Below, piece after piece: positions 1-12,367 of a stretch of 64,000 nucleotides of DNA. Under the pieces are notes generated by a model, which worked only from the letters and a program-made list of their open reading frames with translations, was not told the origin of the DNA and ran no database searches. This stretch comes from Coniochaeta sp. PMI_546 (Eukaryota; Ascomycota; Sordariomycetes; Coniochaetales; Coniochaetaceae). The stretch is from positions 2,976,001-3,040,000 of the forward strand of contig MU271145.1 in NCBI GenBank assembly GCA_021432605.1, read 5' to 3'. The number at the start of each line of letters is the position of its first letter. The stretch's first letter is position 1. A program made the translations under genes and the position numbers.

Positions 1-759
1 CGACTCTGATCCCGCCTTTCTTGCGAGCTTAGTCTGAGACAATACGTCATCCGGAACGTTGTGCCGTCAAGCACCTGCACGGATCTCTCCCTAACTGCTT
101 CGTCTGGCGTTGGCTTCGTCGAGCCATTGCAGCTGCCTACCACGCTAGGACAAACAAGTACCTGTATGTGAACATGGGCTTTCTAAGGCTCCTTCCTATC
201 GATGTCGTTTTATTGTCATTCCCCGCCCCAAGAACCATGCCAAGGCACGAGTTATCGTCGTGGTCGTTGTTTCTTTCAAATCCATTCTGCAGTTGGTTCA
301 GATTACGCGTGATGCCAGCACACGTCAGTGTATGATATCACCAAAGTCACCTTCGTTGAAAGTCCCGGCCCTCTGCATCCTCCAGGCTTCCGGTCCATCT
401 TGTGTGTCTTCTGTCTACCTTAGGTAGTCAGGTCGACCATCAGACAGGAAAGACAGCCATGAAATGTGGACGTTATTCCGGCTATAGATTGCCATGGCTG
501 GATGCAACGCTCACGTTACCGTGGACACCGGCGCGACATGCGCGAAGAACCCCTTTGAACTCACCGTGCCGGGAGTCGGCTCCGTTTGAACGAAGCAAGT
601 TGCTTTGTCACTCTACGACCATCCCGTCCTTCTGACTGTCGCGGACGTAAGGTATGTTCTGCTGCGTCCAAGGGATCAGGCACCCGCTCTGGGAAGAGTG
701 GCAGTGATCAAATACCCTTGCCTCTCAATGTTAAACGCACGCCCTACCTACCCTCCCAA

Positions 760-771
760 TAAGGTACCTTA
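760..771. repeat. Perfect 12-bp palindrome TAAGGTACCTTA
   Basis: The twelve bases equal their own reverse complement. The same 12-mer recurs exactly at 6146-6157 on the other side of the STE23 gene, and shortened forms (ATAAGGTAC and similar) occur in other intergenic stretches. The function is unknown; a protein-binding site is one possibility. Confidence 0.6.
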
Positions 772-1371
772 GTCTATCTGCATCCAGACAGCCGGGAACG
801 GATCCGTTTGAACCTCTTTGGACGGAGACATGTTTTGTACCCTGACCTGTACCTGCCCACCATCTGAATCTCACATACCGGTATCGCTTTCGCTGTTATT
901 TCCTTGTTGGTTCTAGAAGACCATCAACGACCCTGTCCGCGCCCACTGTCATGCGCTCCCCAGCCCTTTCTTCCTAGTAACCGCTCTGGTGAAGCACTTA
1001 GCGGCACATCCCCTCCTTGCCCTGCACGCACAGTCTTCGATTGCCTTACATCATGTCTCCACATGCGTTGGCGCCTCAATTTCAACGCGTACCTCATTGC
1101 ACTCCGTCGTCTCTATACATTCCTTACATATACCGAATTCAGCGGTTCCAAACCCGCCTCCTTCCTTTCCAATCCAATACTGAGACCATTATAGCAAGGG
1201 ACCAGGCCGCATACAACCTGTTACCGGCTACGCACTTCCCCCTTTCGAACAAGCCACGTCTTATCACTCATTAGTCCTTGCCAGACTGAGCAGAGGTGTG
1301 GACCCTTTTCGGCTTTGCTCGCTCTCCACACCATCATCCACATCCTTAAACACACATCTTCTGATCATCAT

Positions 1372-1379
1372 TATATATA
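1372..1379 (+). promoter_or_regulatory. TATA box of the STE23 gene
   Basis: A TATATATA run lies about 45 bases before the ATG at 1423 and about 620 bases before the ATG at 1999. Fungal transcripts usually begin some tens of bases downstream of a TATA box, so transcription would start just before or around 1423. The ATG-free leader at 1423-1998 would then be transcribed. Confidence 0.5.
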
Positions 1380-1422
1380 GAGCAGAGGGCTGGGCAGCCA
1401 ACGAGTCGGTCCTGCCGAGTAC

Positions 1423-1998
1423 ATGACCACATCAGCTTGTCGACACGCCTTGCTCAGTTCGGTCGTCAGCCGCTGTGAGCCTAGCTGCTTATCCGTCCTT
1501 GCCATTGGTAGCTGGCTACGATTCGCTCAATCTCGTGCAGTTCGACTAATACGACATTCCCACATCCTTCCCTGTTCTACTGTTCACTTCGACGATACGC
1601 GCTGGATTGACGACCAGAAGTCCCTCGAGAAGCTCTGCCTTCAGCCATTCAGAAGCCCTTGTGCTACTAACACGGCCCCAGCTGTCAGGTCTAATTTCCA
1701 TCATCCCAGCTCGCCGGTAATCTTGTCCAGCAGCACCGTAGCGTCCCCACAATCTGCACAGACGCTAGTGCCACCTCGGGCCCGATCTTGTGGTCCACCT
1801 CGCCTCCGGCGCGCCGCTAAAGACAGCTCTCCCCCACTACGCAGTTCGTCGTTGCATCATCCCTCTTCAGTCAGCCTTCCCTCGGTATCTCTGATACCTT
1901 CAGTCGGCTCGGTGTATCCGTTTCGACCATCGAACATACGCCACCTCAACAGATCCAGCACCTTGCTTCTAGCTCACTGTGGGTTCGCATCCGTAACC
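1423..1998 (+). other. Open, ATG-free leader in frame with Ste23; possible mitochondrial presequence
   Basis: This leader is 192 codons long, open, and in frame with the M16 protease that follows. An ATG opens it at 1423, and I find no further ATG in any of the three forward frames until 1999. The first 50 or so encoded residues carry several Arg, many Ser and Ala, and one Glu, as mitochondrial presequences do (starting MTTSACRHALLSSVV). The first ATG has T at position -3 (weak context) while the second has A at -3 (strong), which would favour leaky scanning. It may instead be only a pyrimidine-rich 5' UTR that happens to be open. Human IDE makes a mitochondrial isoform from an upstream in-frame Met, so there is precedent. 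Confidence 0.4.
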
Positions 1999-4900
1999 AT
2001 GACAGCCTCGCAACAACGGCCGACGGCCGTAGCAGGCCGTGGTCAGAAGCGCGTTGAGCGTGTTACGGACCAGCTGGAAAAGCCCTCGTTGGATGACCGT
2101 ACATACCGAGTTATCCGCTTGTCGAACCAGCTCGAGGCGCTGCTGGTACATGATCCAGAGACAGACAAAGCGAGCGCCGCGATGGATGTCAATGTTGGGG
2201 CTTTCAGTGATGAGGAAGATATGCCTGGCATGGCTCATGCTGTTGAGCATGTACGTGATCAAGCAGCCAAAGTTCTCCTGTTGTTCGACCGGGATACGGC
2301 GCCTGCTAACACAGTGCCTCTCTCTAGCTTCTTTTCATGGGCACCAAGAAGTATCCTGTAGAGAACGCTTATGCTCAGTACCTGTCCTCGAATTCAGGCA
2401 GCTCGAACGCCTATACTGGCTCTACTTCGACGAATTACTATTTCGAAGTGTCGGCTAAACCTAGCAATGACGAGGAGCCCTCTGCCGAGAACCCATCTGC
2501 TCTCCATGGTGCTCTGGATCGCTTCGCACAGTTCTTTGTCGAGCCTCTTTTCTTGGCAAGTACGCTGGACCGCGAGCTTCGCGCCGTAGATTCCGAGAAC
2601 AAGAAGAATCTCCAGAGTGATCAGTGGCGACTCCACCAGCTCGAAAAGTCTCTGTGCAACCCCAAGCACCCTTATCACCACTTCTCCACCGGCAACCTCG
2701 ACGTGCTGAAGACTGAGCCCGAGTCTCGGGGGATCAACGTCCGGGACAAGTTTATCGAGTTCTACGAGAAGCACTACTCTGCCAACAGGATGAAGCTCTG
2801 TGTCCTGGGTCGTGAGCCGCTGGATGTTCTGGAGGACTGGGTTGCGGAGCTGTTTTCTGATGTTAAGAACAAAGACCTGAAGCAGAATCGCTGGACGGAT
2901 GAGGTACCCTTTAACAAAGAACAACTTGGATTCCAGTGCTTTGCGAAGCCGGTGATGGATTCCAGGGAACTGAACCTTCTCTTCCCGTTCCTGGACGAAG
3001 AGTACCTATACGAGTCCCAGCCGAGTCAGTACATCAGCCATCTAATCGGTCACGAAGGACCCGGCAGCATCATGGCATATATCAAGTCTAAGGGTTGGGC
3101 CAACGGCTTGAGTGCCGGAGCTTACCCTGTCTGTCCCGGTTCTCCTGGAATATTTGACATTCAAATCAGACTAACTGAGGAGGTATGAAGGCCCAAGGGA
3201 AGTCACATTACAAGGTGCCAGACCACTAACCGTTCCACAGGGCCTGAAAAACTACAAGGAAGTCGTGAAGGTCATCTTCCAATATGTGTCCATGCTACGG
3301 GACAACCCGCCGCAGGAATGGATCTTTGAGGAGCAGAAGGGGATGGCTGATGTTGACTTCAAATTCAAGCAGAAGACCCCGGCGAGTCGCTTCACTAGCA
3401 AGACGAGTTCGGTGATGCAGAAGCCTCTGCCTCGAGAATGGCTCTTGAGCAGTCGGCTACGCAAGTTCGAGCCCAAATTAATTCGACAAGGCCTCGACCT
3501 CCTCCGCCCGGATAATTTCCGAATGACCATTGTCTCTCGTGACTTCCCTGGCAAATGGGACAAGAAGGAGAAGTGGTATGGGACGGAGTACACCGTTTCG
3601 AAGATCGAACCCGACTTCATGCAAGAGCTGAAGAAAGCGGCCAGTCTCTCGACGAAGGAGCGCATACAGAACCTCCACCTTCCGCACAAGAACCAGTTCA
3701 TCCCGACGAAGCTCGAGGTCGAGAAGAAGGATGTCAAAGAACCTGCGTTGGCCCCGCGAATGATTCGTAATGACGACTTGGTCAGGACGTGGTACAAGAA
3801 AGACGACACATTTTGGGTGCCTAAAGCAAACCTGATTGTCAGCTGCAAGAGCCCAATAATCTATGCATCAGCGGAGAATTCGGTCAAAGCTAGACTCTTT
3901 GCCGATCTTGTCAGGGATGCGCTGGAAGAATACTCATACGATGCTGAGCTCGCTGGCCTACAATACAATGTCTCTCTCGACTCTCGCGGGCTCTTCATCG
4001 AAGTCTCGGGCTACAACGATAAGCTACCGGTGCTGCTCGAACAGGTGCTCATCACCATGCGGGACCTCGAAATTCGAGATGATCGTTTCGATATCATCAA
4101 GGAGCGACTGACTCGAGGTTACCGGAATTGGGAGCTCCAGCAGCCTTTCACGCAGATCAGTGAATACACCAGCTGGCTTATTACGGAGCATGATCATGTG
4201 GTGGAAGAGCTAAGTGCAGAGTTGCCCTCTATTACAGCTACCGACGTCCGGTATTTCCGTAAGGAGCTCTTGTCTCAGCTGCATATGGAGGTATATGCGC
4301 ACGGCAACTTCTACAAAGAAGATGCTCTCAAGTTGACCGACATGATCGAGTCCACTCTAAAACCGAGAGTGCTGCCCCGGAACCAGTGGCCAATTCAGCG
4401 CTCTCTCCTCTTCTCGCCTGGATCTAACTTCCTATGGAAGAAGACATTGAAGGATCCTGCAAATGTCAACCACTGTATCGAGTATTGGCTCTACATTGGC
4501 GACAAGGCAGACCGTGAAGTGCGAGCGAAGACGCTGTTGTTAGATCAGGTGGTACACGAGCCGGCATTTGATCAGCTACGCACCAAGGAACAGCTCGGTT
4601 ATGTTGTGTTCTCGGGAGCCAGGACGGGTCCAACCACCTACGGGTTCAGATTCATCATCCAGAGCGAGAAGAAGGCGGAATATCTTGAGACTCGCATTGA
4701 GTCCTTCCTCACGACCTTTGCTGAGACACTGGAGAAGATGGACGACAAGGATTTCGAGAACCATAAGCGGAGTCTGATCGTCAAGCGCCTCGAGAAACCC
4801 AAATATCTAGATCAGGAGACAAACAGGCACTGGAACCAGATCCACAGCGAGTACTATGACTTTGAGTCAGGTAAGTGATGCATCTATAAGTCTGGAAATG

Positions 4901-5454
4901 TTGTGTAAAACCGCTGACAACCATTTGCAGCGCAGCAAGACGCAGCCCATATCAAGCCCTTGACGAAGGCAGACCTGATTGAGTTTTTCAACCGATACAT
5001 CCACCCCAAGTCTCCCGCTCGGGCTAAGTTAGCCATATATCTGGTGGCACAGGCCAAGAGCGACGTCTCGACCAAGCAGATCTCGGAGCTTATCAAAACA
5101 CTGGCACTCGACGCCGACACGTCGGCGAAGGCAGCAACGGATTTGCAAGCCAGACTCAGCGCGGCAGGGCACGACGAGAAGAAGGAAGTGAACGATCTCA
5201 AGAACTACCTGTTGCACGGCCTCAATGTCGCGGAACCTAAAATTGAGGCTGCTATTGCGACTTGGAAGAAGCTGCACGCCGCGAATGGAACCAAGATTGA
5301 AGGACTCGAGGACCTGGCGCCGCCATCTGCCAACGGCAAGGAGGCGGTCATCATTGAGGACGTGCGCAGCTACAAGGCCGGGCAGGTCGTGAGCACCGGG
5401 GCGCTGCCGGCGAAAGACCTCAGTTCGTACGAGGAACTCGATCCGAAACTTTGA
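1999..5454 (+). CDS. STE23: M16 zinc metalloprotease, Ste23/insulin-degrading enzyme family
   Basis: This inverzincin peptidase degrades small peptides within a closed chamber; in yeast the family (Ste23, Axl1) processes a-factor pheromone. Exons are 1999-2250, 2328-3182, 3241-4870 and 4931-5454, giving 1086 residues, close to the usual size of about 1,000. The inverted zinc motif HAVEH (His80, Glu83, His84) ends exon 1, and the third ligand is probably Glu174 in AVDSE. A stretch of about 13 residues (EEPSAENPSALHG) appears inserted between the two compared with human IDE. The middle and C-terminal M16 domains follow, including RTKEQLGYVVFSG, typical of this family. The junctions restore EHLLFMGTKK, TEEGLKNYKE and ESAQQDAAH. 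I chose the ATG at 1999 for its strong context and because family similarity starts shortly after it. An in-frame ATG at 1423 would add 192 residues. The family call is certain; the start is less so. Confidence 0.93.
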
Positions 5455-7017
5455 AGTTATTCCTAGAATGGTGGATAGACTGCTCTACACCGGCAAGACG
5501 ATGGAAACGTGGTGACAGGAAACCCAAAAGATCATTTTGACGCGCTGGCTACCTTGACGCCGCGGAGGCCGAACCAGGGACACCGTATCCCTCTCCTGGG
5601 TCAAGCAAGTTTTGGAACGGGCAATAAGAGCGTGCATTGCCCTGTCAGTTGCGCGGTGGGACGATTCATGGTGACAATGGTCACTCAAAATGTGTTAGAC
5701 ACAGAGGGCATAGAGGCTTGTCACATAGACGGATGGATGAAGAGCATGTTCCCTGAAGGAAACGGGGTCCTCGTTCCATCATGTTAAAACCTTAGTTTTA
5801 TTTACTCTACCGAAAAGACATGCAGATAGATGATCAATATTGTTTGCTTCTATTCTAAGAGGTTCCAACACCTTTGCAAGGTAGAGAGACATGGTCGCAC
5901 GATGAAGTGTGACCTACATAGAGTGGAAATTGGTACCCAACGAAAACGCACTCCTTTGTTGGCTCACGGAGAAACGGTCTGCAAGCACTTGACGCGTTCA
6001 TGCATTCGCGTACTCGTGCACAGCGCGTCTGCTGTCGGGGTTGGACCTTGGCATGTGGGTACTTGTGGGCAGCCCCCATGCATACGGCAAGGAGGGGTGG
6101 TGCGGTTGCTAACACTTCGCTTTTTTCTTTCTTTTTTGCAGTACATAAGGTACCTTACCTAGTTAGAAACCAGAAGGGAGTGGCAGCTGAGTGATGCCAG
6201 ACTGAAGTCACAACTCCACACTTTGAAGCATGTGTGCACGGATTCACACCTTCTCGTCTTGTCGAAGTTTGGGTGAAGCTTGATGGAGGGTTGCCTCTGG
6301 CTTGTCGCTGCGTTTCGGGTCCGATCTTGTAGAATAAAACGAGAATGTGCATCCAAGTTGGTCTTTGAAGACTGAACCTGCGCTTCTATAATGAAAATAC
6401 CTACGGCCGCTGAATCAGTTAGCCAGCTTTGTATAGCCATGTCGATGTAGAGTGGAATCTGAGTGGAATCCCAAGGCAGAAACCAACGAAAATACTTCGA
6501 ACGGCTGCGGTTTGCTGCGATAGACCAGGTACCCCGCCTAACCCATCCACGGCTTGGTTTTACTGTGATAAGTCTATTATGAGAGCTTCAGCCGTGTCAA
6601 GCAAACCTGCCTCCAGAAATCCTACCTAGTGTACACTGTCTGCCCGCGTCGCCGCATGTTGAGAGCACTCATCTTCCTACAGCGGAGACGGCCATTATAT
6701 TATTTCTCCATCTTATTTTTTTTTTCGCTCTACACAGTACATGCTCACGCCCTCATTTGACAGAGTAATCTACAATTTTGTCAATCGACGGCGGGATTGG
6801 GGGGCACTTGCAACTCGGTCACTAATGCACGAAAAATTCACTCCTTGTCAGACTACGACGTCGCCTTCTCTGGCTGTCAGCACCGGAACCACCTCCAACC
6901 TGAGCCGCCGTCACCGACAGACGACAGCTTCAAACTCCGCCTTGCTGCGTCCTCTTAATAATAATACTCGCACCTCTACACTGCCTTCCGGCTTGCATTT
7001 TAGAGCTGCACAGGCAG
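5455..7017. other. Intergenic spacer between STE23 and the ubiquitin protease
   Basis: I see no convincing gene. The stretch holds the second exact copy of TAAGGTACCTTA (6146-6157), a TATA-like ATTATATTATTT near 6692-6703, and a run of ten T near 6716-6725. These last two sit where the promoter of the downstream gene should be. The 119-codon ORF opened by the ATG at 6741 is in the wrong frame for the protease, but its first codons could be a small first exon. Confidence 0.5.
6146..6157. repeat. Second exact copy of the palindrome TAAGGTACCTTA
   Basis: Identical to the palindrome at 760-771, and followed by a further TACCTAGTTAG-like extension. The two copies bracket the STE23 gene. Confidence 0.6.
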
Positions 7018-10000
7018 CTCACCTTCACCACGTCTTCCCAAAAGAAACGCAGGATTACCCGCCAGTCAGCACGAGAGCCAGACCTGGACAATACTAACAG
7101 CACCAGTCCAGACCTGGTGTTACCATCGACAGAAGAAGAGTCCGACCCCTGCTTTTCCTTTACGACAGCCCCCGACTCGGGATTATCGACGCCAACTTAC
7201 GTGCGAAGCGATTCCGTGCCCGTCTCTGGAGTCCCGCCCCGTCTGCAGACAAACCACAACTCGTTCACTGCCCCGGACTACACCTCGTCAGCTGCCAGCT
7301 CGCCCTGTGCTGCCTCGACTGACCTCTCCTTCGACAACGATCGTGGTGCAGACGGGCTCGACTCTGGTCCCGCACTCCAACCACCCAGCTCCAGACCTCA
7401 GCCTTCCATCGTCAACGCAGCCCACCGAGCTATCATTGGGGGTGCGGCCGAAATCAACCAGCGCTCTTCCTCGCCCCTCAAGAGGAGAGCTTCCAGTATG
7501 GATCCGGATCAAGATGTTACGGACACGAAAGAGGAGGACGTCGACATGATTGTCCTCCCCCAGACAAGTTCAGCAACACAAGGCTCAGCAGACAGTGACG
7601 ATTCGTCGAGCCCTCCGATTGCCGCTGTTGACAGTGCAAACGACCAGACCTCCGACTCACAAAAAACGCTGGTAGCAGAGCATGGGCTGCCCATACGGAG
7701 AGGCGATCCCCACCACGTATCCAGAAGCACGACCTCGGAGCCCACGGATAGGGCAGATGCTCCACCTATCGCTGAGCAAATCCAGACAATCCAGAACTTG
7801 CTGAAGGCATTTCAGGAAGCCCCCCTCGAAGAAGGAGATAACGTATACTTGGTGTCCAAACTGTGGCTTGACAGGGCTCTCGCTTTCGGCAGTGGTGCCA
7901 AGAATGCAAGCAAAGGTTCTGATGACGTCGCGCTGGGACCTGTGGACAACTCGGATATCATACAGGTCGCCTTTACAGATGCCGTTGGCCAAGAGTTTGT
8001 CAAGTTGAAGCCCGGCTTGGGCCAGGACAACTTTGAGCTGTTTTCCAAGGATGCTTGGGATTTACTGGTCGGATGGCATGGCCTTGCTGATGGACAGCGG
8101 CCAATCATTCGGACGGCACACAATACCAATCCTGATATCTCGGGTATCCCCAATATTCAGTACGAATTCTACCCACCAGTATTCTCCATCCACAGGGTGT
8201 GGTCGGCATCGAGTCCCCTCCCAATTGAGCAGAGCCTCAAACTGAAGAACCCCCCACCCCCACTTATCGTACACAGCTCATCTTACAGACTGCATGACTT
8301 CCTTAAGGAGGCCAAAACTCATGCAGGTGTGCCTCTGGACACAAAAGTCCGCGTCTGGAGGATACTCCAGACTCTACCTGCCGGAGGAACAGCAACCCCT
8401 CCGGCTGGTCTTTCGACACCGCCGAGCTCACCTGGCCCGGCTGATGTCGTGCCTGGCTCATTCCAGAACCTTTTGGTTGAAGTGGACAGCTTCCTGAGAC
8501 TGGAGAGAGGGGTGGAACGGGATGTCATTGAGGCTCACGATTCGACTCACCACGCCAACTACAACGGATCAAGAACGCTCGCCATGACAGGTTTGACTGT
8601 GGATCAGGCTCTCGTTCTGGACGAGAACATCGGCAAGAAAGACGAGTGGGTGTCGACTTGTGTATCCAAAACTGCCAGCAAAGACAAAGGTCTTGCGTCG
8701 CGAGGCAGTTCCAACAGTCTCGTTGCCAAGGCTACTGCCAGCGGCCGGAACAGTCCCGCACCCGGCCCAACAACAAGAGGCCGAGCTCAACAGCAGCAAA
8801 GGTCCGGAAAGACTCTCGGCTGCGTTGGGCTTCAGAATCTGGGGAATACGTGCTACATGAACTCGGCTCTGCAATGCGTTCGTAGCGTGGAGGAGCTTAC
8901 AAAGTACTTCTTGACCCACGAAGCTGAGAAGGAAGTCAACCCGGACAACCCGCTGTCGTTCAACGGCGACGTTGCGAGGGCTTATGGGCGCCTCCTAGAG
9001 GAGATCTACCGTGACCCGCCACCAAATTCTGTCGCACCTAGGCAGTTCAAGAATGTGATTGGCCGTTACGCACCTTCGTTTTCCGGTTACGGCCAGCAGG
9101 ATTCTCAAGAGTTCCTTGGGTTCCTCCTGGATGGGCTGCAAGAGGATCTGAATCGCATCAAGAAGAAGCCATACATCGAAAAGCCCGACTCGACTGACGA
9201 GATGATCGGCAACCCTGCCGCGATCCGGGAGATGGCCGACAAGGTCTGGGACATTACGAAGAAGCGTGATGACTCTGTCATTGCCGATTTGTTTACCGGA
9301 CTGTACCAGTCTACTCTCGTCTGCCCCGTGTGTTCTAAAGTCAGCATCACGTTCGACCCTTTCACGAACTTGACCCTCCCACTTCCTGTTGCCAGTGTCT
9401 GGACACACACGGTCAAGTACTTCCCGCTCAATGAACCGCCCGTTGAGCTTACTGTCGAGCTGGACAAAAACAGCAGCATTAAGGCTCTGAAGGAGTTTGT
9501 TTCCGCGAGAGTCGGTGTCCCGGTTGCCCGCCTGATGGCCGCTGAAGAGTTTAGAGACAAGTTTTTCAAGCTGTACGAGGACCTCTCGTCTGTGTCGGAG
9601 GAGATTCAGACCAATGATCATCCCGTTGTACACGAACTGGAGGCTGTGCCCACAAATGTACCCCTTGTCAAGCTCGTTAAGAAGCAGAAGTACAGGTCGC
9701 TTCTCGAGGACGAGGAGCCTGAGGAGGTTCCTGTGTGGGAGGAGCCTTCGTCGCAGCGGATTGTGGTGCCAGTTATCCACCGCATTGTCTCAGCCGAGAC
9801 CAAATACTCGCGCAGGAAACCGGCAGCTACCTCACCTCCGCACTTCATTGTCCTGACGGTCGACGAAGCTCGCAGCGAGGAAGTCATCCGCCGCAAAATT
9901 CTCGAGAAAGTCGCGACTTTCTCAACTTACTCTCACCTGCATGAGGACGACTCGGCAGAGAGCACTGAGCCCGAGCTGCTGAACACTTCGTCTGATGGAG

Positions 10001-12367
10001 ACTCCCAGGTCGTTGCCAAGTCTGTCGAGGGCGAAGAAGAATTGGTTGACGTGACGATGAACGACGCCGCTACGTCTCCGGCTGCGTCTTCTAAATATCC
10101 CCTGCAGCTCAAAAAGTTCAACACCCGCAGGCCCAAGTTCGTCGACCCCAAAGAGTTCCTGGACCCGCAGCTGCAGAACCTCTTCGAGCTATGCTACTTT
10201 ACCGAGAACGACTACAACATCCCGAGTGGATGGCAGACGATCCAGGAGAACACGCAGCTGCCCAAACTCAGCACCAGGCTACCCAAACCGGCCGCCTCGG
10301 ACGTGGACATGAACAGTCCCACCGCAACCTGGGATGGCTCGGAAGACAGCGGAAGCGACGAGATCCCGGACTCGCAACCCAGCACTACCACTCGGATGGT
10401 CGATGAGTCGAGCGACGAGTCCTCGGACATTCCCGCTGTAAATGTATGTATCCTCGAATGACCTGATCTAATGCAATGAGATGAACTCACTGCCGTCTGC
10501 TGATTCCTCTTTGCTAATCTACTCCTGTATAGAACATAATGAAGCACAATGCTTCGCGGTTCAACAAGAATGTCCGAGGGAAGAAGAAAGTCAAGCCTCA
10601 CAAGACTTACGGAAAGGGCGGGAAGAAACGTCTGGCTAAGCATCACCAAAATCAACCTCAAAATTCATTTTATAGACAGCCGGCCGAGTCGCTTGACGAC
10701 GAGGTTGCCTTTGATGATGGACCGCTTGTCCGCTACGGCGAGGGGATTGTCGTTGACTGGACCGAAGACACCTGGGATGAGATCTACAGCGGCACAGATC
10801 CGGGCGAACCCGAAGGCATGCCTACGTTTATCAACATCGATAAGCTAGAGGACGAAGAACTCAAGCAGAAGCAGCAGCGAAGGAGTCAGCGGCGTAAGAA
10901 CGGCATCACCTTGGACGATTGCCTGGGCGAGTTCGAGAAAGAAGAGATCTTGTCGGAGCAGGACACCTGGTACTGTCCCCGGTGCAAAGAGCATCGCCGC
11001 GCGAGCAAGAAGTTTGATCTTTGGAAGACTCCTGACATTCTTGCTGTCCACCTCAAGAGGTTCAGTTCTGCTGGGTGGCGGAGGGAGAAGCTAGACGTTC
11101 TTGTCGATTTCCCGATCGAGGGCCTGGACCTTACCTCCCGTGTTATTGACAAGGAAGACGGGAAGCAAGAGATCTACGATCTCATCGCTGTCGACGACCA
11201 TTGGGGTGGCCTTGGTGGCGGGCACTACACTGCGTTTGCGAAGAACTTCATCGACGGGGAGTGGTACAACTACAATGGTAAGTCCTCTGTCGTCTTGACA
11301 CTCCAGTCTGTGCCGCTCTTACTAACAGGCTGGAAGATACCTCGGTCTCAAGGCAGAAAGACGTCTCTAAGATAGTTACATCGGCTGCGTACTTGTTGTT
11401 CTATCGGCGACGCTCAGATATTCCCCTGGGCGGCCCCAAGTTCCAAGAGATCTTCGAACGCTACGAAAACCAGACCCAGGAAACCGAAGATTCTGATTCG
11501 GGGGAAGGTCAGCGTCTCGGCCACGGCTCCTCCCCGCGTGGGTCGTCGAGCGCTTTACAGACAGGAGTCGGAGCAACTCTCCGCAGCGGAAAGGGTGGTT
11601 TGGGTAGCGCCCTTGCCACTGGCACCGGCCATGGCGCGGACTTGGAGGGTATGCTGCCTAACTACGGCGTCGCTCTGGGCGACGCGGTCGAGGAAGACGA
11701 TGCAGATGCTGAAGGTCTCACTGGTAACGACGGCATCCCGGGACTTCGTAACTGGCGCGCCAACTCAAGCGCCGAAGACGAGGGCATCGACATGCGCGAC
11801 TACAGTCTGGATCCCGTGGGCCGTCGGAGCTCCGGCAACCTATCCGATGCCGTGCGTACAGGCTGGAACTTTGAAGGTCTCCAAGGCGTCTCTGGCGGTC
11901 TGGCCAGGTCGGAGGCTGACGACGGCATGGGGCTCGAGGACATCGATGACAACGACAGCACCACAGCCCAGAACGACACATCCTCGTCACTCGTCGATGA
12001 CATGGCGGACGAGGAGGGCAGCTTCCCGCCCGTACTTGGGGCACCGTATCCCCGTACCATCGGCATCGACGACGGCGATCTCGAGCCCATGCTGCAAGAC
12101 ATCCCGGAACCGGGCGGTGATTACGTGCTGCCCGACGAGCCGCACCCGGTCATGTTCGACGAGCCGCCACCGCCGTACGACGAGCTGGAGCCGTCCATGA
12201 CAGGCGTCGTCGTCACGGCGGAGCAGATCGCCGACGAAGTAGGGCACGCAGAGCACGTGGACCAGGTGGTCGGCGAGAGCCGCGTCACGGAGATCCACAT
12301 CGCGGACGATGAGGACGATAGCATCCCCAACGCTTCTTCAGCTAAGGCTCGTGGCACGGCGGCCTAG
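7018..12367 (+). CDS. UBP12: Ubiquitin carboxyl-terminal hydrolase, Ubp12/USP4-15 type
   Basis: A cysteine protease that removes ubiquitin from substrates. Exons are about 7018-10443, 10533-11277 and 11337-12367, giving some 1,730 residues. In order: a Ser/Pro-rich N-terminus with a basic patch KKRR; a DUSP-like domain (from about IQNLLKAFQ to LIVHSSSY); the USP Cys box NLGNTCYMNSALQC near 8836-8880 with the nucleophile in NTCYMN; two CxxC zinc pairs (CPVC; CPRC); the His box GGHYTAFAKNF near 11218-11250; and WYNYND, whose Asp codon is split by the second intron. An acidic, low-complexity tail of about 300 residues follows. The 5' end is unresolved: the frame has a stop at 6901 and no ATG until 7498, which lies inside the conserved SPLKRRASSMD. 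A possible first exon is 6741-6764, joined to 7018. Family call certain, start inferred. Confidence 0.88.

Larger units (their letters stand above)
1..1422. other. Upstream region of the STE23 gene, no gene seen
   Basis: Open frames here are short and overlap each other without resembling any protein I know. The stretch carries an exact palindrome at 760-771 and a near-palindrome CTACCTTAGGTAG around 414-426. It ends in pyrimidine-rich sequence and a TATA box, so the right-hand part is probably the promoter of the downstream M16 protease gene. Confidence 0.6.

Noticed and set aside
6741-7097. 119-codon ORF before the ubiquitin protease, as a separate gene
   Set aside because: It has no protein-like content and sits in the leader of the next gene. 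Only its first codons are of interest, as a possible first exon.
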